Source: Bacteroidales bacterium
Lineage (GTDB): Bacteria > Bacteroidota > Bacteroidia > Bacteroidales > UBA4417
Direction: 5' to 3'
DNA: 64,000 bases
Assembly (NCBI GenBank): GCA_016707785.1
Contig: JADJGZ010000016.1
Coordinates: 1 to 64,000, forward strand
Below, piece after piece: positions 40,701 to 48,745 of the stretch; the first letter of the stretch is position 1; every line of letters begins with the position of its first letter. The notes below the pieces were generated by a model that saw only the letters and a list, made by a program, of their open reading frames with translations, did not search any database and was not told the origin of the DNA. Both the position numbers and the translations under genes were made by a program.

Positions 40701-41061
40701 CCAATCCGTTTTGACTTCTAGTGATACAACCTCCAGCCATAAGTGACCAACCTAGTCCAACCCATGAAGACATTTCATTGACCTTTATGCCTCCGCTTTT
40801 GTAATTTAGAACGATAGGGAAAGAATAATTACCTACTTCGATATTATATATAGGGATACTTACACTTGGAGAGCCTGTATATAGACTAACAGGTGTTTTC
40901 CCGAATTCACCTAAATTTGCCGGTGTTGGAGAAGGTGGAATATTCTTTGGTAAGTCTATGAGTGGCCTATTTTCTGTTTGGCCAATTAACTTGTTCGGAT
41001 AACTTATTGTGAATAGTTCGATTATTAGAACTATGCTTAAATAATGAGAAAGCTTATTCAT
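37105..41061 (-). CDS. large YD/SpvB-like secreted protein of RHS operon A
   Basis: This is a 1318-residue product with a signal peptide (MNKLSHYLSIVLIIELFTIS...). The N-terminus has the Bacteroidota YD-protein signature KTPVSLYTGSPSVSIPIYNI, then IVLNYKSGGIKVNEMSSWVG and LGWSLMAGGCITR, resembling SpvB/TcdB-like N-terminal regions. The centre is a long beta-rich stretch. Near residue 1125 a carbohydrate-binding-like beta-sandwich (GFENNELNGWYSTSPIFETT, KASVWVKGGTDAYLKISIP) leads to a final YD repeat (YYEYDPFGRLNLVKDENLNI, ending DYHYRPQ). No sorting domain and no toxic tip. First gene of the operon. By analogy with Tc/RHS systems it could be a shell or adaptor component (inference). Confidence 0.8.
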   Translation of the reverse strand: MNKLSHYLSIVLIIELFTISYPNKLIGQTENRPLIDLPKNIPPSPTPANLGEFGKTPVSLYTGSPSVSIPIYNIEVGNYSFPIVLNYKSGGIKVNEMSSWVGLGWSLMAGGCITRSQNGLADELPGYGYVSTPVDINSLSIFDKLQYFDGNKDSESDEFNFTLPNKSGGFHLTKNNTIKIANGEELLINKTLSPAGISFQDVGGDICIKKPILIIKWEIIDENGIKYIFDKYEKVVSFGRYYKLENNGFVSNFDDIDPDPTQTNPTISTWYLTRIETPENETVDFEYVDEEYTYDIQGESKRYVSYDPNQFPSWLAYNMPQISLTGQRLSYKSKRLSRITTTNSIIEFVSNSERADLIGAKYLNNILIKNTDGEIVKNFNLNYNYLLGNLMIDAQQITPYGTNTFSLPCNYPLSFSYRLMLSEVKEVMGSEIAKSYKLDYYHEIGLPNRASIWKDHWGYSNGPETDPDRLMHPFKFHHLPGYQDKTIVHEKEPDINYTKQGTLKTIIYPTGGYSEFEFELHDCISDLLPNPFNKIPAINFSINYMNYPYLDYESEIMLIDEGNHTAEFMNCYYVEFTVNDLAGFDNIELELSDYPVEFAEIGAIGFFIDRVSGSPGRVWTLNSDLLSFSPPTTWNSEYCSQFSTQVFGGTKSLLLPNGTYRLYHYPVSDPPPSQLFNECAHFYSYSLNIEERHENYYSALKKVGGLRIKKMTDFKDSNSNGYVTSFEYVDDNMISSGQLVNFPSYIKDYYEQHYEQHDCDACLCNFGTVGETTLHFKVHSTETNYPLLSTSGSYIGYSQVIEKRIEFNGLFDHSGKTIFNYTSSLEFPDLNYDDSPSNIIANPYPYPPTRSRDFCRGKLKSKRIMNSSNAVIYKENNTFSLSYEELPNQKTDYKLRPGGNFERAWECLQAGGFFTTCHMGHKVMSIYEWFNSPAITFPIYPLTITDYSSVIGKFQLEQTVTYEYTTQGTINSMSDYQYKGNRVAQVSKSTSTNETINTINLYPDDFSTNSILVDMKNRNMINYVVEQLTKKNNTTNINHIKTTFGYIEPSHQFINKTKVEEKIGDGNFVERLSFNKYTNLHGKLKEYKLNQGPINSIIWSDDELYLLAEIQNTSLMECGFTGFENNELNGWYSTSPIFETTHENVHTGNSSLNITGTTLTRSFNVISAGGTVYDPVPMHSGYKASVWVKGGTDAYLKISIPNHSIESRSNVPADAVNNWYQLEVEIPYGKYDQFTGSGVTMVVEISASSTAYIDDLRFHPMDAQMKSYTYKPLFGVTSISDQNNKPTYYEYDPFGRLNLVKDENLNILKKTDYHYRPQ

Positions 41062-42015
41062 TGAGGTGAATATTTATAAATTAATTTGTTTTCTTACAAA
41101 GACTTCTATTGTGTTAATTTCTGGATCCCAAATTTATACTAAGTTAGCTAATGGAAAGCTTCGGTAGCTACTAAAAACTAAAGTCTAATCTACACTATGA
41201 GTAGTAACAATTTGCTTTCCTGACAGATTAAACATATTCCGACTTTATACTAACTTTATAATTGTATGTGTTTGTTTTCAACCATCAAAGATCAACATCA
41301 GGTTCTATACAGTTAATTATCACGAAATTTATGTGTGTGCTAAAGTATTGGAACCTACGACAATTAAAATAAATAAATGTTTTACAATTCATTGGTTCTG
41401 AGGTTGGGATACTAATAATGATATTTCACTATTTGTTATTAAACCCTCCTCTTCATAAAAACTTCATCTAGTGGTCTATTCTACTATCGATCTTAAAATA
41501 ATCTGACGTCTTAACTCCTCATTGAAACAATAATTTACCATAATTCATTATCAAAATTAAGTAACTACTATTAAACTATTATTACCAGCCTACAATTTAT
41601 ATTTAAATTAAATAAATAAAATGCATATCAATTATGTCTCTTATCTTTTTTATATATAAAAGGTACATACAAGTGCTTACAATAGGTTTAGTTTTTCCTG
41701 CCATCTCGATGTCTTTTGATTACATCATTAATGTCAAAAAAAAATGAACTTTATGCTGATTTACCTTTTAAAGTGAGGGGGGTCAGTATGCCGGAATGTC
41801 AGACTAAACTTGAAGCATAAAGCTGTGTTTATAGCTTCAATTTTAGGGCGGGTCAGAATGATCCGAAATGGGGGGTCAGTATGGTCCGGAATCTACACTT
41901 TCAAACCTAACTATCTTTCATCGATATTAAGTGGCATACTTTCTGCCGGAATGACAGATACTTTTTTATAAAAATTACAAAAGGAAAACTTAAACAGTTA
42001 GCTCTTTAATACACA
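41062..42015. other. intergenic region between the two RHS operons
   Basis: No gene is supported over ~950 bases. It should hold the promoter of operon A and contains the GGGTCAG repeats of an IS21-like remnant (41779-41893). Otherwise AT-rich and featureless to the eye. Confidence 0.5.
41779..41893 (+). repeat. IS21-like multiple terminal repeats (three GGGTCAG units)
   Basis: Three related units occur: GGGGTCAGTATGCCGGAATG (41779-41798), GGGTCAGAATGATCCGAAAT (from 41850) and GGGGTCAGTATGGTCCGGAA (from 41872). Multiple short repeats of the form GGnCAnATGnnCCG are what IS21-type ends look like. No istA/istB genes are present, so this is a solo end or a deletion scar. Confidence 0.55.
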
Positions 42016-42039
42016 AAAGCCCAGCACTTGCCGGGCTTT
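42016..42039 (-). terminator. rho-independent terminator of RHS operon B
   Basis: AAAGCCC (42016-42022) pairs with GGGCTTT (42033-42039). On the minus strand the stem is followed by TTTTGTG. It lies downstream of the last gene of operon B, after the longer hairpin at 42052-42086. Confidence 0.65.
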
Positions 42040-42051
42040 GCTGCTTTTTAT

Positions 42052-42086
42052 ATAGCTATCCTAAGTTGCAAACTTAGGATAGCTAT
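42052..42086 (-). terminator. perfect 16-bp hairpin downstream of RHS operon B
   Basis: ATAGCTATCCTAAGTT (42052-42067) and AACTTAGGATAGCTAT (42071-42086) are exact complements with a 3-base loop. It lies 34 bases beyond the stop of the candidate immunity gene. It probably stabilises or ends the operon B transcript together with the terminator beside it. Confidence 0.7.
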
Positions 42087-42119
42087 TACCTATGAAACAC
42101 TACAGACAACTGGGCTTAC

Positions 42120-42449
42120 TTATTTTTTTACACATGCACTATCATAATCCGGATTTAACCAATAAGGTACAATCAAACCTCTTTTACTATTACCATATTT
42201 CATTATCTCCTCACCGTCATGTATATTCAGATATAGGATATACCTAGAAAAATTTTCGGGCATAGCCTTATCAAATTTTACCAATGTTCCAGATTTTATG
42301 ACTCCCTTGTTACTAATACAATAATCATTTTTTAGTTCATAGTATTCAGCCCCATTGCTCTTAAGATAATTATAGGCTATTCCTATTGCTAATCCCAAAA
42401 CACATCCAGCACAAAAAAAAACAAACTTTAATTTGAAATTTTTTTTCAT
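42120..42449 (-). CDS. small membrane-anchored protein, candidate immunity partner of RHS B
   Basis: This is a 109-residue product from MKKNFKLKFVFFCAGCVLGL (start chosen for its basic N-terminus; the frame opens six codons earlier). One hydrophobic segment (about residues 7-25) acts as an anchor or uncleaved signal. The rest is soluble (YILYLNIHDGEEIMKYGNSK). It starts 30 bases after the RHS B stop, the position of an immunity gene. Residues following the anchor, YELKNDYCISNKGVIKS, closely resemble the toxin-tip segment YELKDDYAVMSNNCVTKS that carries the predicted catalytic Cys, but without that Cys. Family not recognised. Confidence 0.65.
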   Translation of the reverse strand: MKKNFKLKFVFFCAGCVLGLAIGIAYNYLKSNGAEYYELKNDYCISNKGVIKSGTLVKFDKAMPENFSRYILYLNIHDGEEIMKYGNSKRGLIVPYWLNPDYDSACVKK

Positions 42450-42479
42450 AAAATTATTTTGCTGCAATCGTTTTATTAA

Positions 42480-45400
42480 TCAATAATGATTTGGATTGGG
42501 CTTTCTTCTTCTCCATAACTCATCATTAGTATTATTTGTCGCTTTTTTCTCATAAACTACCTTAGTTCCGCCTCCTTTTAAATAAACCGTTGTCTTTGTA
42601 AAACCCATTTTTTCGTAATTGGTTTCAAAATTTTTAAGAACATCACGAGGGTCGTATCCTTCTCCAACTTTATCCTTCCCAATTTGCTTAAGACCGTCGG
42701 CGGATTTTGTAACACAATTATTACTCATAACAGCGTAGTCATCCTTTAATTCGTAAGCAGTTCCCCCTCCTCCGGGAACTGCCCCGCCAGTTGTTTCTGA
42801 AGTTTTACTGTCATTCTCTTTAACAAGGTTTAAGTAATAATCTATGACCTTTTGATCCTCTGCTGCTGTTGTAGATATGTTATACCCTATAGATTCTCTA
42901 ATGCGTTGCTCACTTGATAAATATTTACTCCCGTCTTTGTAAACATTTAAAATGCCTTCTCCCGCACCTATAGGCCATGTTTTACCATATCTTCCAAAAT
43001 CAAAAACATAATTATAACCTTTACTGTGTACTCTTAATGCCATATGCCCATAGGGATGTTCTTTCCCTTTAGAATCTGTGTATGGTTTTCCAATAATAAT
43101 TTCAACGTCCTTACCATCGGGATCTACAAATATTAATGGATTATTTAGACAATAAACATATGGTGATAGAGACAAGTATTTATCAGCTTTGGGGTCTAGG
43201 ACATGCCATCTGCCTAATACCGGATCATAAAACCGTGCCCCATAATCCAACCAATTTAATCCCATTTCATCCTGATGCATTTTACCATTATAAAGATACT
43301 CATTTTTATGAAGTACATCTGTTGTATTTGCAGAAAGACCTTTAATATTTAAACCAAATGGATAATAGCTATTTACCTGTTGAACAAGTACTTCGTGTTC
43401 CACAGGTTTGAGCACTACCCTCACATTTCCCAGGTGATCTTTTAAATGGAACTCAGGAGAATAGCTTTCTCGTCCCATTTCAACAATTCGTCCTTCATTA
43501 TTCATCACCCATGCTAGAGTGCCATTCTCATAAACAAAATTCCCAACAAAATCTGTTGTCTTTTCAATTCTTCCTCTATTGTAATAAGATTGTCTTAGTT
43601 TGTTTCCAAGCGGATCATAAAGGTACTCAACTCGGCTGTCTTCTGCATGGTTGACAGAAATAGGTAAATTGAGATGATTATAATTTATGCTAATGATTCC
43701 CTTATTTTTATCTGAAATTAGATTACCGTTATTATCATACTTGAACTCCCACTCATCAGGAATGTTTGGGTCAGGGATTGTTATTAGCCCATTATCTGTA
43801 AAATCATCCCAGTTACTACCTGTAACATCATCATTGACAGCAATAAGCTTATTACCACAATAATAATACTTTAGTTGGTCGATTGTACCAGGAGATGAAT
43901 TAGGATATAGCAATCCCTTTCTTTTCATATTGAGAATATTCCCATTTAAGTCATACGATTCTGAGTTCTTATTATTAAAAACACTTTCTGAATAAAGATC
44001 TGAATAAGACCAAACTCCCCCGGAAAATTGGAAAAAGTCCCCTGATAATAATCTACTCAATTCATCATAAGAAAATCTATAAGCCTTTAATCCAGAAACA
44101 TCGGGAGTAGAAAGTCCATTTGGTTGGGCTGTTTGCCAGATCATCGCAGAAATATTTCCATCATATTTCCCAATGTTTTCAATATTTCGATGTTCCTCAT
44201 CATATAATAATTTTAGACCAAACAAATCTCCAGTTAGTCTTACTTCATCAGGATCATTTATTTGTGTCAGCCAACCTCTAATATTATACTTATAATCAAC
44301 ATATTGAAGATTACTACCATTGTATGAGATCGACTTCTTAATTAAATTTCCTAGCGAATTATAAGTATTATGAACCAAATGAGAAGGAAGAGCGTCTAGA
44401 GTATAAATCCAATGAAGCAAACGACCAGTTCCATCATAAGCATATTCTATTTTTTCAGTATGTTGGATAAGGTTTCCTGCAAAATCAACACTATGCTCAT
44501 GTATAGTTTTCGAGATTTCAGAAGTCAAATCTTCATAGAGGTTAGAATAAATATCAAATCCTCTGAGATGATTTTGGTTCCTAGTCTGAAGAACTCGATT
44601 TCGTATATCGTAATATGTAGCATTTGCCAGCCAGCCATTATTTACTTTCTTAAAATCAGCCGTTGCTAAACCATTAACATGTTTTAAATTGGATTCATTT
44701 TCTCCTAGTATCTCTGGATTAATACTAAACTGCATACTAGAGTTTTGTATTATTGGCAGGAATGCTTGCTGTGTTTTAATAAAAACTTCATGAGTATCAT
44801 AAAAGTTAACTGTTAAGTATCTGTCACCACTTAATATAATCGGGAAGCACAAACTTGAATAATAAGAAATTGGTCCATCATAGCTAAGTCCCCCCTTGAC
44901 AAATTCCCAACTATACTCATTATTATCTGCATACCCTTGTATTTCACTAGTGGATTGTTCTGGATACTGATAAGTAATTCCAGTTATTATCACCCTGCCA
45001 AATGCATCATATTTTGTGAAAAACCACTCATTAGCAGGAATCTCGTTAACAATCTTTCGCATGTTTCCATCCTGGTACATAATTACTTTGTCATTCTGAT
45101 TGTAAATATAGTACTCCGGTTCCTTACCAGGAATTTGCTTCTCAGTCAATCGTTTGCGATAATCATACTTGTAACAGTATACAAATCTTCTGGCAAACTC
45201 TGAATTTGAGTTGAAGTTTGCTTCTGGGGAAGCACTTCCTTCTGGTGAAATAACAAATCTTAATAATCCAAAATCGTCATATACATAATATGTGTCAGCG
45301 AATAAGCTCTCATTTATTACTGAACGTTTCAGTATTACCTGTCCTAACTTATCTTTAAATTCATAGCTAATAATTCCTGATTCATTCGTTGATTTAATAA

Positions 45401-46010
45401 TGGATAGTTCATTTGACTCAAAGTAGCTATTCTGAATACATTCGTTATCATCAACTAACCAACAAATAGCTGTTAGGGCATTTTCGGTTTTGTCATTACT
45501 TAAGTACTCATAAGAAATATAGTGCCCCCCATCTTCAATCTGCCATTTTGCTCCTGGAGCTCCGGTCCTAATTATTCTATTTAAAGGTGATTCCTCATAT
45601 TCTATAGGAGAAAGTCCATGTTTGTCTTGTTCAAAATTAGTTTTATAGAAGTCTTCCAACTCATCAAGAAATGAATCATGGTAAGAACCGGAGCTTTGAT
45701 TGGGTGGATTTTGGTAAGGACTATAATTTTTATCATCTAACCCTACATTATTGTAATAATGTGGTTGAATCCAATCCTTATATTCAGGAGTAAAATCCTT
45801 CACTACTGACTGCAAAGGCCTACCTAAGCCATCAATGTACTGGATTGTCTGTTGAGCATCTTGTCTAGCTGTTGAAATGGATAATTCGGTAGGATTAAGG
45901 ATACCAATTTTTTTAACATCCCATGTATGAATATAATTCTCTGTATTAGTTTGACTAAAAACACTGATATTCACTATTAATGCAAATGACAAAAAGAAAT
46001 ATTTTTTCAT
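42480..46010 (-). CDS. RHS protein B with permuted-papain-like tip (toxin candidate)
   Basis: This is a product of about 1176 residues, with the same signal peptide, DUF6443-like domain, YD repeats and RHS core as RHS A (DYGARFYDPVLGRWHVLDPK). The 208-residue tip after DPDGKD is different: YGHMALRVHSKGYNYVFDFG puts a His early, and ~110 residues later SNNCVTKSADGLKQIG puts a Cys after NN. His-before-Cys with an NNC motif is the order found in permuted papain-fold enzymes (PPPDE/LRAT-like), so a cysteine hydrolase activity is predicted. A Gly/Thr-rich linker lies between (TTGGAVPGGGGTA). It is followed by a small membrane protein gene. Probable polymorphic toxin; target unknown. Confidence 0.8.
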   Translation of the reverse strand: MKKYFFLSFALIVNISVFSQTNTENYIHTWDVKKIGILNPTELSISTARQDAQQTIQYIDGLGRPLQSVVKDFTPEYKDWIQPHYYNNVGLDDKNYSPYQNPPNQSSGSYHDSFLDELEDFYKTNFEQDKHGLSPIEYEESPLNRIIRTGAPGAKWQIEDGGHYISYEYLSNDKTENALTAICWLVDDNECIQNSYFESNELSIIKSTNESGIISYEFKDKLGQVILKRSVINESLFADTYYVYDDFGLLRFVISPEGSASPEANFNSNSEFARRFVYCYKYDYRKRLTEKQIPGKEPEYYIYNQNDKVIMYQDGNMRKIVNEIPANEWFFTKYDAFGRVIITGITYQYPEQSTSEIQGYADNNEYSWEFVKGGLSYDGPISYYSSLCFPIILSGDRYLTVNFYDTHEVFIKTQQAFLPIIQNSSMQFSINPEILGENESNLKHVNGLATADFKKVNNGWLANATYYDIRNRVLQTRNQNHLRGFDIYSNLYEDLTSEISKTIHEHSVDFAGNLIQHTEKIEYAYDGTGRLLHWIYTLDALPSHLVHNTYNSLGNLIKKSISYNGSNLQYVDYKYNIRGWLTQINDPDEVRLTGDLFGLKLLYDEEHRNIENIGKYDGNISAMIWQTAQPNGLSTPDVSGLKAYRFSYDELSRLLSGDFFQFSGGVWSYSDLYSESVFNNKNSESYDLNGNILNMKRKGLLYPNSSPGTIDQLKYYYCGNKLIAVNDDVTGSNWDDFTDNGLITIPDPNIPDEWEFKYDNNGNLISDKNKGIISINYNHLNLPISVNHAEDSRVEYLYDPLGNKLRQSYYNRGRIEKTTDFVGNFVYENGTLAWVMNNEGRIVEMGRESYSPEFHLKDHLGNVRVVLKPVEHEVLVQQVNSYYPFGLNIKGLSANTTDVLHKNEYLYNGKMHQDEMGLNWLDYGARFYDPVLGRWHVLDPKADKYLSLSPYVYCLNNPLIFVDPDGKDVEIIIGKPYTDSKGKEHPYGHMALRVHSKGYNYVFDFGRYGKTWPIGAGEGILNVYKDGSKYLSSEQRIRESIGYNISTTAAEDQKVIDYYLNLVKENDSKTSETTGGAVPGGGGTAYELKDDYAVMSNNCVTKSADGLKQIGKDKVGEGYDPRDVLKNFETNYEKMGFTKTTVYLKGGGTKVVYEKKATNNTNDELWRRRKPNPNHY

Positions 46011-48745
46011 AATATTATGGCATATCAAATTATTGTTTTTCAATTTGCTTGGTAACTACGCCGAGTATGGTGTTGATACTGAACCAATAAGTACCTGGCG
46101 GATATGGTGTTAAATCAAAATAGGTACTTGGAGAATTTATTGGAGTTGGTCCTGAAATGATTGTTCCATATTGATTTAGAACTGTAATATAGTTTAGACT
46201 TAAACCTTCAACACCTACAAAATTTGTTAAACCATTAGTTGGATTAGGGAAGGCGAAAATACCATCTTCCTCTGGCAGAAAGGATATCATGACACTATCT
46301 TGTAATGTGCCACAATTGTTTGATGCTTGCAAGATTAAATTTATGCTATTGGCACCAAAGTCAATATTTGAGAAATTGTATTTAGGATTAAGCTCATTGC
46401 AATTATCAAAACTACCTGAACCGGTACTTGACCAATAAACTGAATTATAGTTAAGTGAATAAGCACTCCCCAGATTAATCTCAAATTCAGGGCTAATAAT
46501 GGTATCATTTCCAGCAAATACTACCGGAAATTGATTTTCCGATACAAAAATGCTGTCTAATGAAACACATCCTATATCATTTTGAGCGATTAAATAATAA
46601 ATACCTGCTGAATCAACTTCCAGGCTCTGATTAACGGTGCCACCTGGTGTCCATTGATAGGTCTCAAATGACTGATCAGTAGTTAATAAAACGGTTATAC
46701 CATTACAGAATGAAGTGTCACTCCCTGCATCGAAACTAAAAGTATCACAAGGGTCGAAAAACTGTAAAATAAATGTATCTTTTTCACCATGAGATATTAA
46801 ACTTATTGTATCTAAAGTTAATGTTGGAATCTTCAAAGTGCCGAAGAAGTTTCCAATGACAGTCATTCTATTACTACTTTCCGGTAAAATTTTTCTGCAA
46901 TAGTCTTCTGAATTCCCAGGCAAAGTAAAACTAGCTTTTAAACTTCCTAAAGAATCAAATTTTGCAATAAATGAATTTCCAAAAGGACTGAATGATTCTA
47001 ATGGAATAATATTACCAAATTGGCCATTCAAATGAATTGTGTGTCCAACGCTACCAGAAATTATGTAACTGCATTGTTCATCTTCTGTAATAGCATAACC
47101 ATAATCATTCAAATCACCACCAATACCCTTAATCCATTTAACACTTCCATTTGAGTTTAATATTATTACAAAAATGTCTTTAAACCCATTTGAGTGAATG
47201 ATAGAGTTATTACAAATTGTCGAAAAACTAAAATTACCAATTATTGCTACTTCGTTTGTTCTACTCAATTTCACTGCAGAAATAATCTCGTCATCCATCC
47301 CATAAATGGATTGAACCCAAATCAATTCTCCATTATGATTGAACATAGCAAGAAAAGAATCTAAATCTCCATTTGATGTTAGGCTTGTATCTTGTATAAA
47401 TAAAGTATCTGAAAATGTGCCAGCAACAATTACACTACTATCATTACAGCTTATACTTGTCACTTCTGATTCTCCAGTACATTTAAATATTTGGGGCCGA
47501 TAAACTGTTCCATTAGAAGAAATAGACGTTAGAAATATTCCTTTATCTCCAGTTTTAGAAAGACCCTCGCCCTCTAATGCTAATGAATCCCGGAAAGATC
47601 CAACTAAGTAAACAATTTCTGATTCATTGGAGGTAACTAAAAGATTTGTGATACAAGCATTATTGCCAATGGAGTTTACGGCTGTTATCTGCCCATCTTC
47701 ATTAATCAAAGCCCAATATCCACCTGAATACTTATTGTTATAAACAAACTGTAAACCATACCATAAAGTATCTTGAAATAGACCTGCAACAATCAATGTC
47801 TGATCAGTCGAAGTTATTGATGAGATATTATCAAAGTATTGTCCCCCATAAGATTTTTCCCATATCAGATTCCCTAGTGTATCATATTTGGAAATCCAGG
47901 CATTATTGCTGTTAGCAGTTCTTGATTGAGTTGTGTCTCCTGGAACAACACCTCTCAGACTACCTCCAAGAAAATAATGATTATTATATTTAAGTAAATC
48001 ATTGGTGTAATCCCAGCCTGGATATCCGGCTTGTTGAGTCCAATTAACATTTAGCACTTGACCATAACTAGTACTGACGACCAAAGATAATATTGCAATA
48101 AGCAGCTTAGTTTTCATGAATATTTGGAATTAGTATTTCAGAATGATAGATTCATTATTGAGGTCTATAGTGATAATCAGTCTTTTTAAGGATGTTCATT
48201 TTATCATCCTTAACCAGTTTGAGCCGACCGAAAGGATCATACTCATAATAAGTAGGCTTATTATTCTGATCGCTAATAGAGGTTACTCCAAATAATGGTT
48301 TATATGTGTAAGATTTCATATGTGCATCCATAGGATGGAATCGAAGATCATCAAAATAGGCAGTAGATGAAGCACTTATTTCAACAACCATATTAACTCC
48401 ACTTCCAACAAATTGATCATATTTCCCATATGGGATCTCAACATCAAGCAGATGCCAATCATTTACCGCTTCTGGAGGTACATTAGACTTGCTCTCAATT
48501 GAGCGATTTGGAATAGAAATTTTCAAGTATGCATCTGTTCCTCCCTTAACCCAAACACTAGCTTTATAACCACTATGCATGGGAACTGGTTCATATACTG
48601 TGCCTGCAGCTGATATAACATTAAATGACCTGCTTAGACTTTGTCCTGCTATTTTTAAAGAATAATCACCTGTATGCACATTTTCCAGTGTAGTCTCAAA
48701 AATTGGACTTGATGAATACCAATCATTTAACTCATTGTTTTCAAA
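43235..48745 (-). repeat. 5.5-kb duplicated segment, right copy
   Basis: Counterpart of 32185-37700. Near-identity covers the end of the YD gene, the whole propeller gene and the RHS gene up to DYGAR. Both flanks have diverged. Confidence 0.85.
46030..48117 (-). CDS. T9SS-anchored propeller protein of RHS operon B
   Basis: This is a 695-residue near-identical paralogue of the 34.98-37.07 kb protein, with the same signal peptide start (MKTKLLIAILSLVV), blade repeats (WISKYDTLGNLIWEKSYGG), Ig-like segment (DAGSDTSFCNGITVLLTTDQ) and type A sorting domain (FAFPNPTNGLTNFVGVEG). Differences are scattered single substitutions, most concentrated in the Ig-like part. Spacing to its neighbours is the same as in operon A (37 bases upstream, 20 downstream). 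The role is presumed the same: surface anchoring or display within the toxin operon. Confidence 0.85.
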   Translation of the reverse strand: MKTKLLIAILSLVVSTSYGQVLNVNWTQQAGYPGWDYTNDLLKYNNHYFLGGSLRGVVPGDTTQSRTANSNNAWISKYDTLGNLIWEKSYGGQYFDNISSITSTDQTLIVAGLFQDTLWYGLQFVYNNKYSGGYWALINEDGQITAVNSIGNNACITNLLVTSNESEIVYLVGSFRDSLALEGEGLSKTGDKGIFLTSISSNGTVYRPQIFKCTGESEVTSISCNDSSVIVAGTFSDTLFIQDTSLTSNGDLDSFLAMFNHNGELIWVQSIYGMDDEIISAVKLSRTNEVAIIGNFSFSTICNNSIIHSNGFKDIFVIILNSNGSVKWIKGIGGDLNDYGYAITEDEQCSYIISGSVGHTIHLNGQFGNIIPLESFSPFGNSFIAKFDSLGSLKASFTLPGNSEDYCRKILPESSNRMTVIGNFFGTLKIPTLTLDTISLISHGEKDTFILQFFDPCDTFSFDAGSDTSFCNGITVLLTTDQSFETYQWTPGGTVNQSLEVDSAGIYYLIAQNDIGCVSLDSIFVSENQFPVVFAGNDTIISPEFEINLGSAYSLNYNSVYWSSTGSGSFDNCNELNPKYNFSNIDFGANSINLILQASNNCGTLQDSVMISFLPEEDGIFAFPNPTNGLTNFVGVEGLSLNYITVLNQYGTIISGPTPINSPSTYFDLTPYPPGTYWFSINTILGVVTKQIEKQ

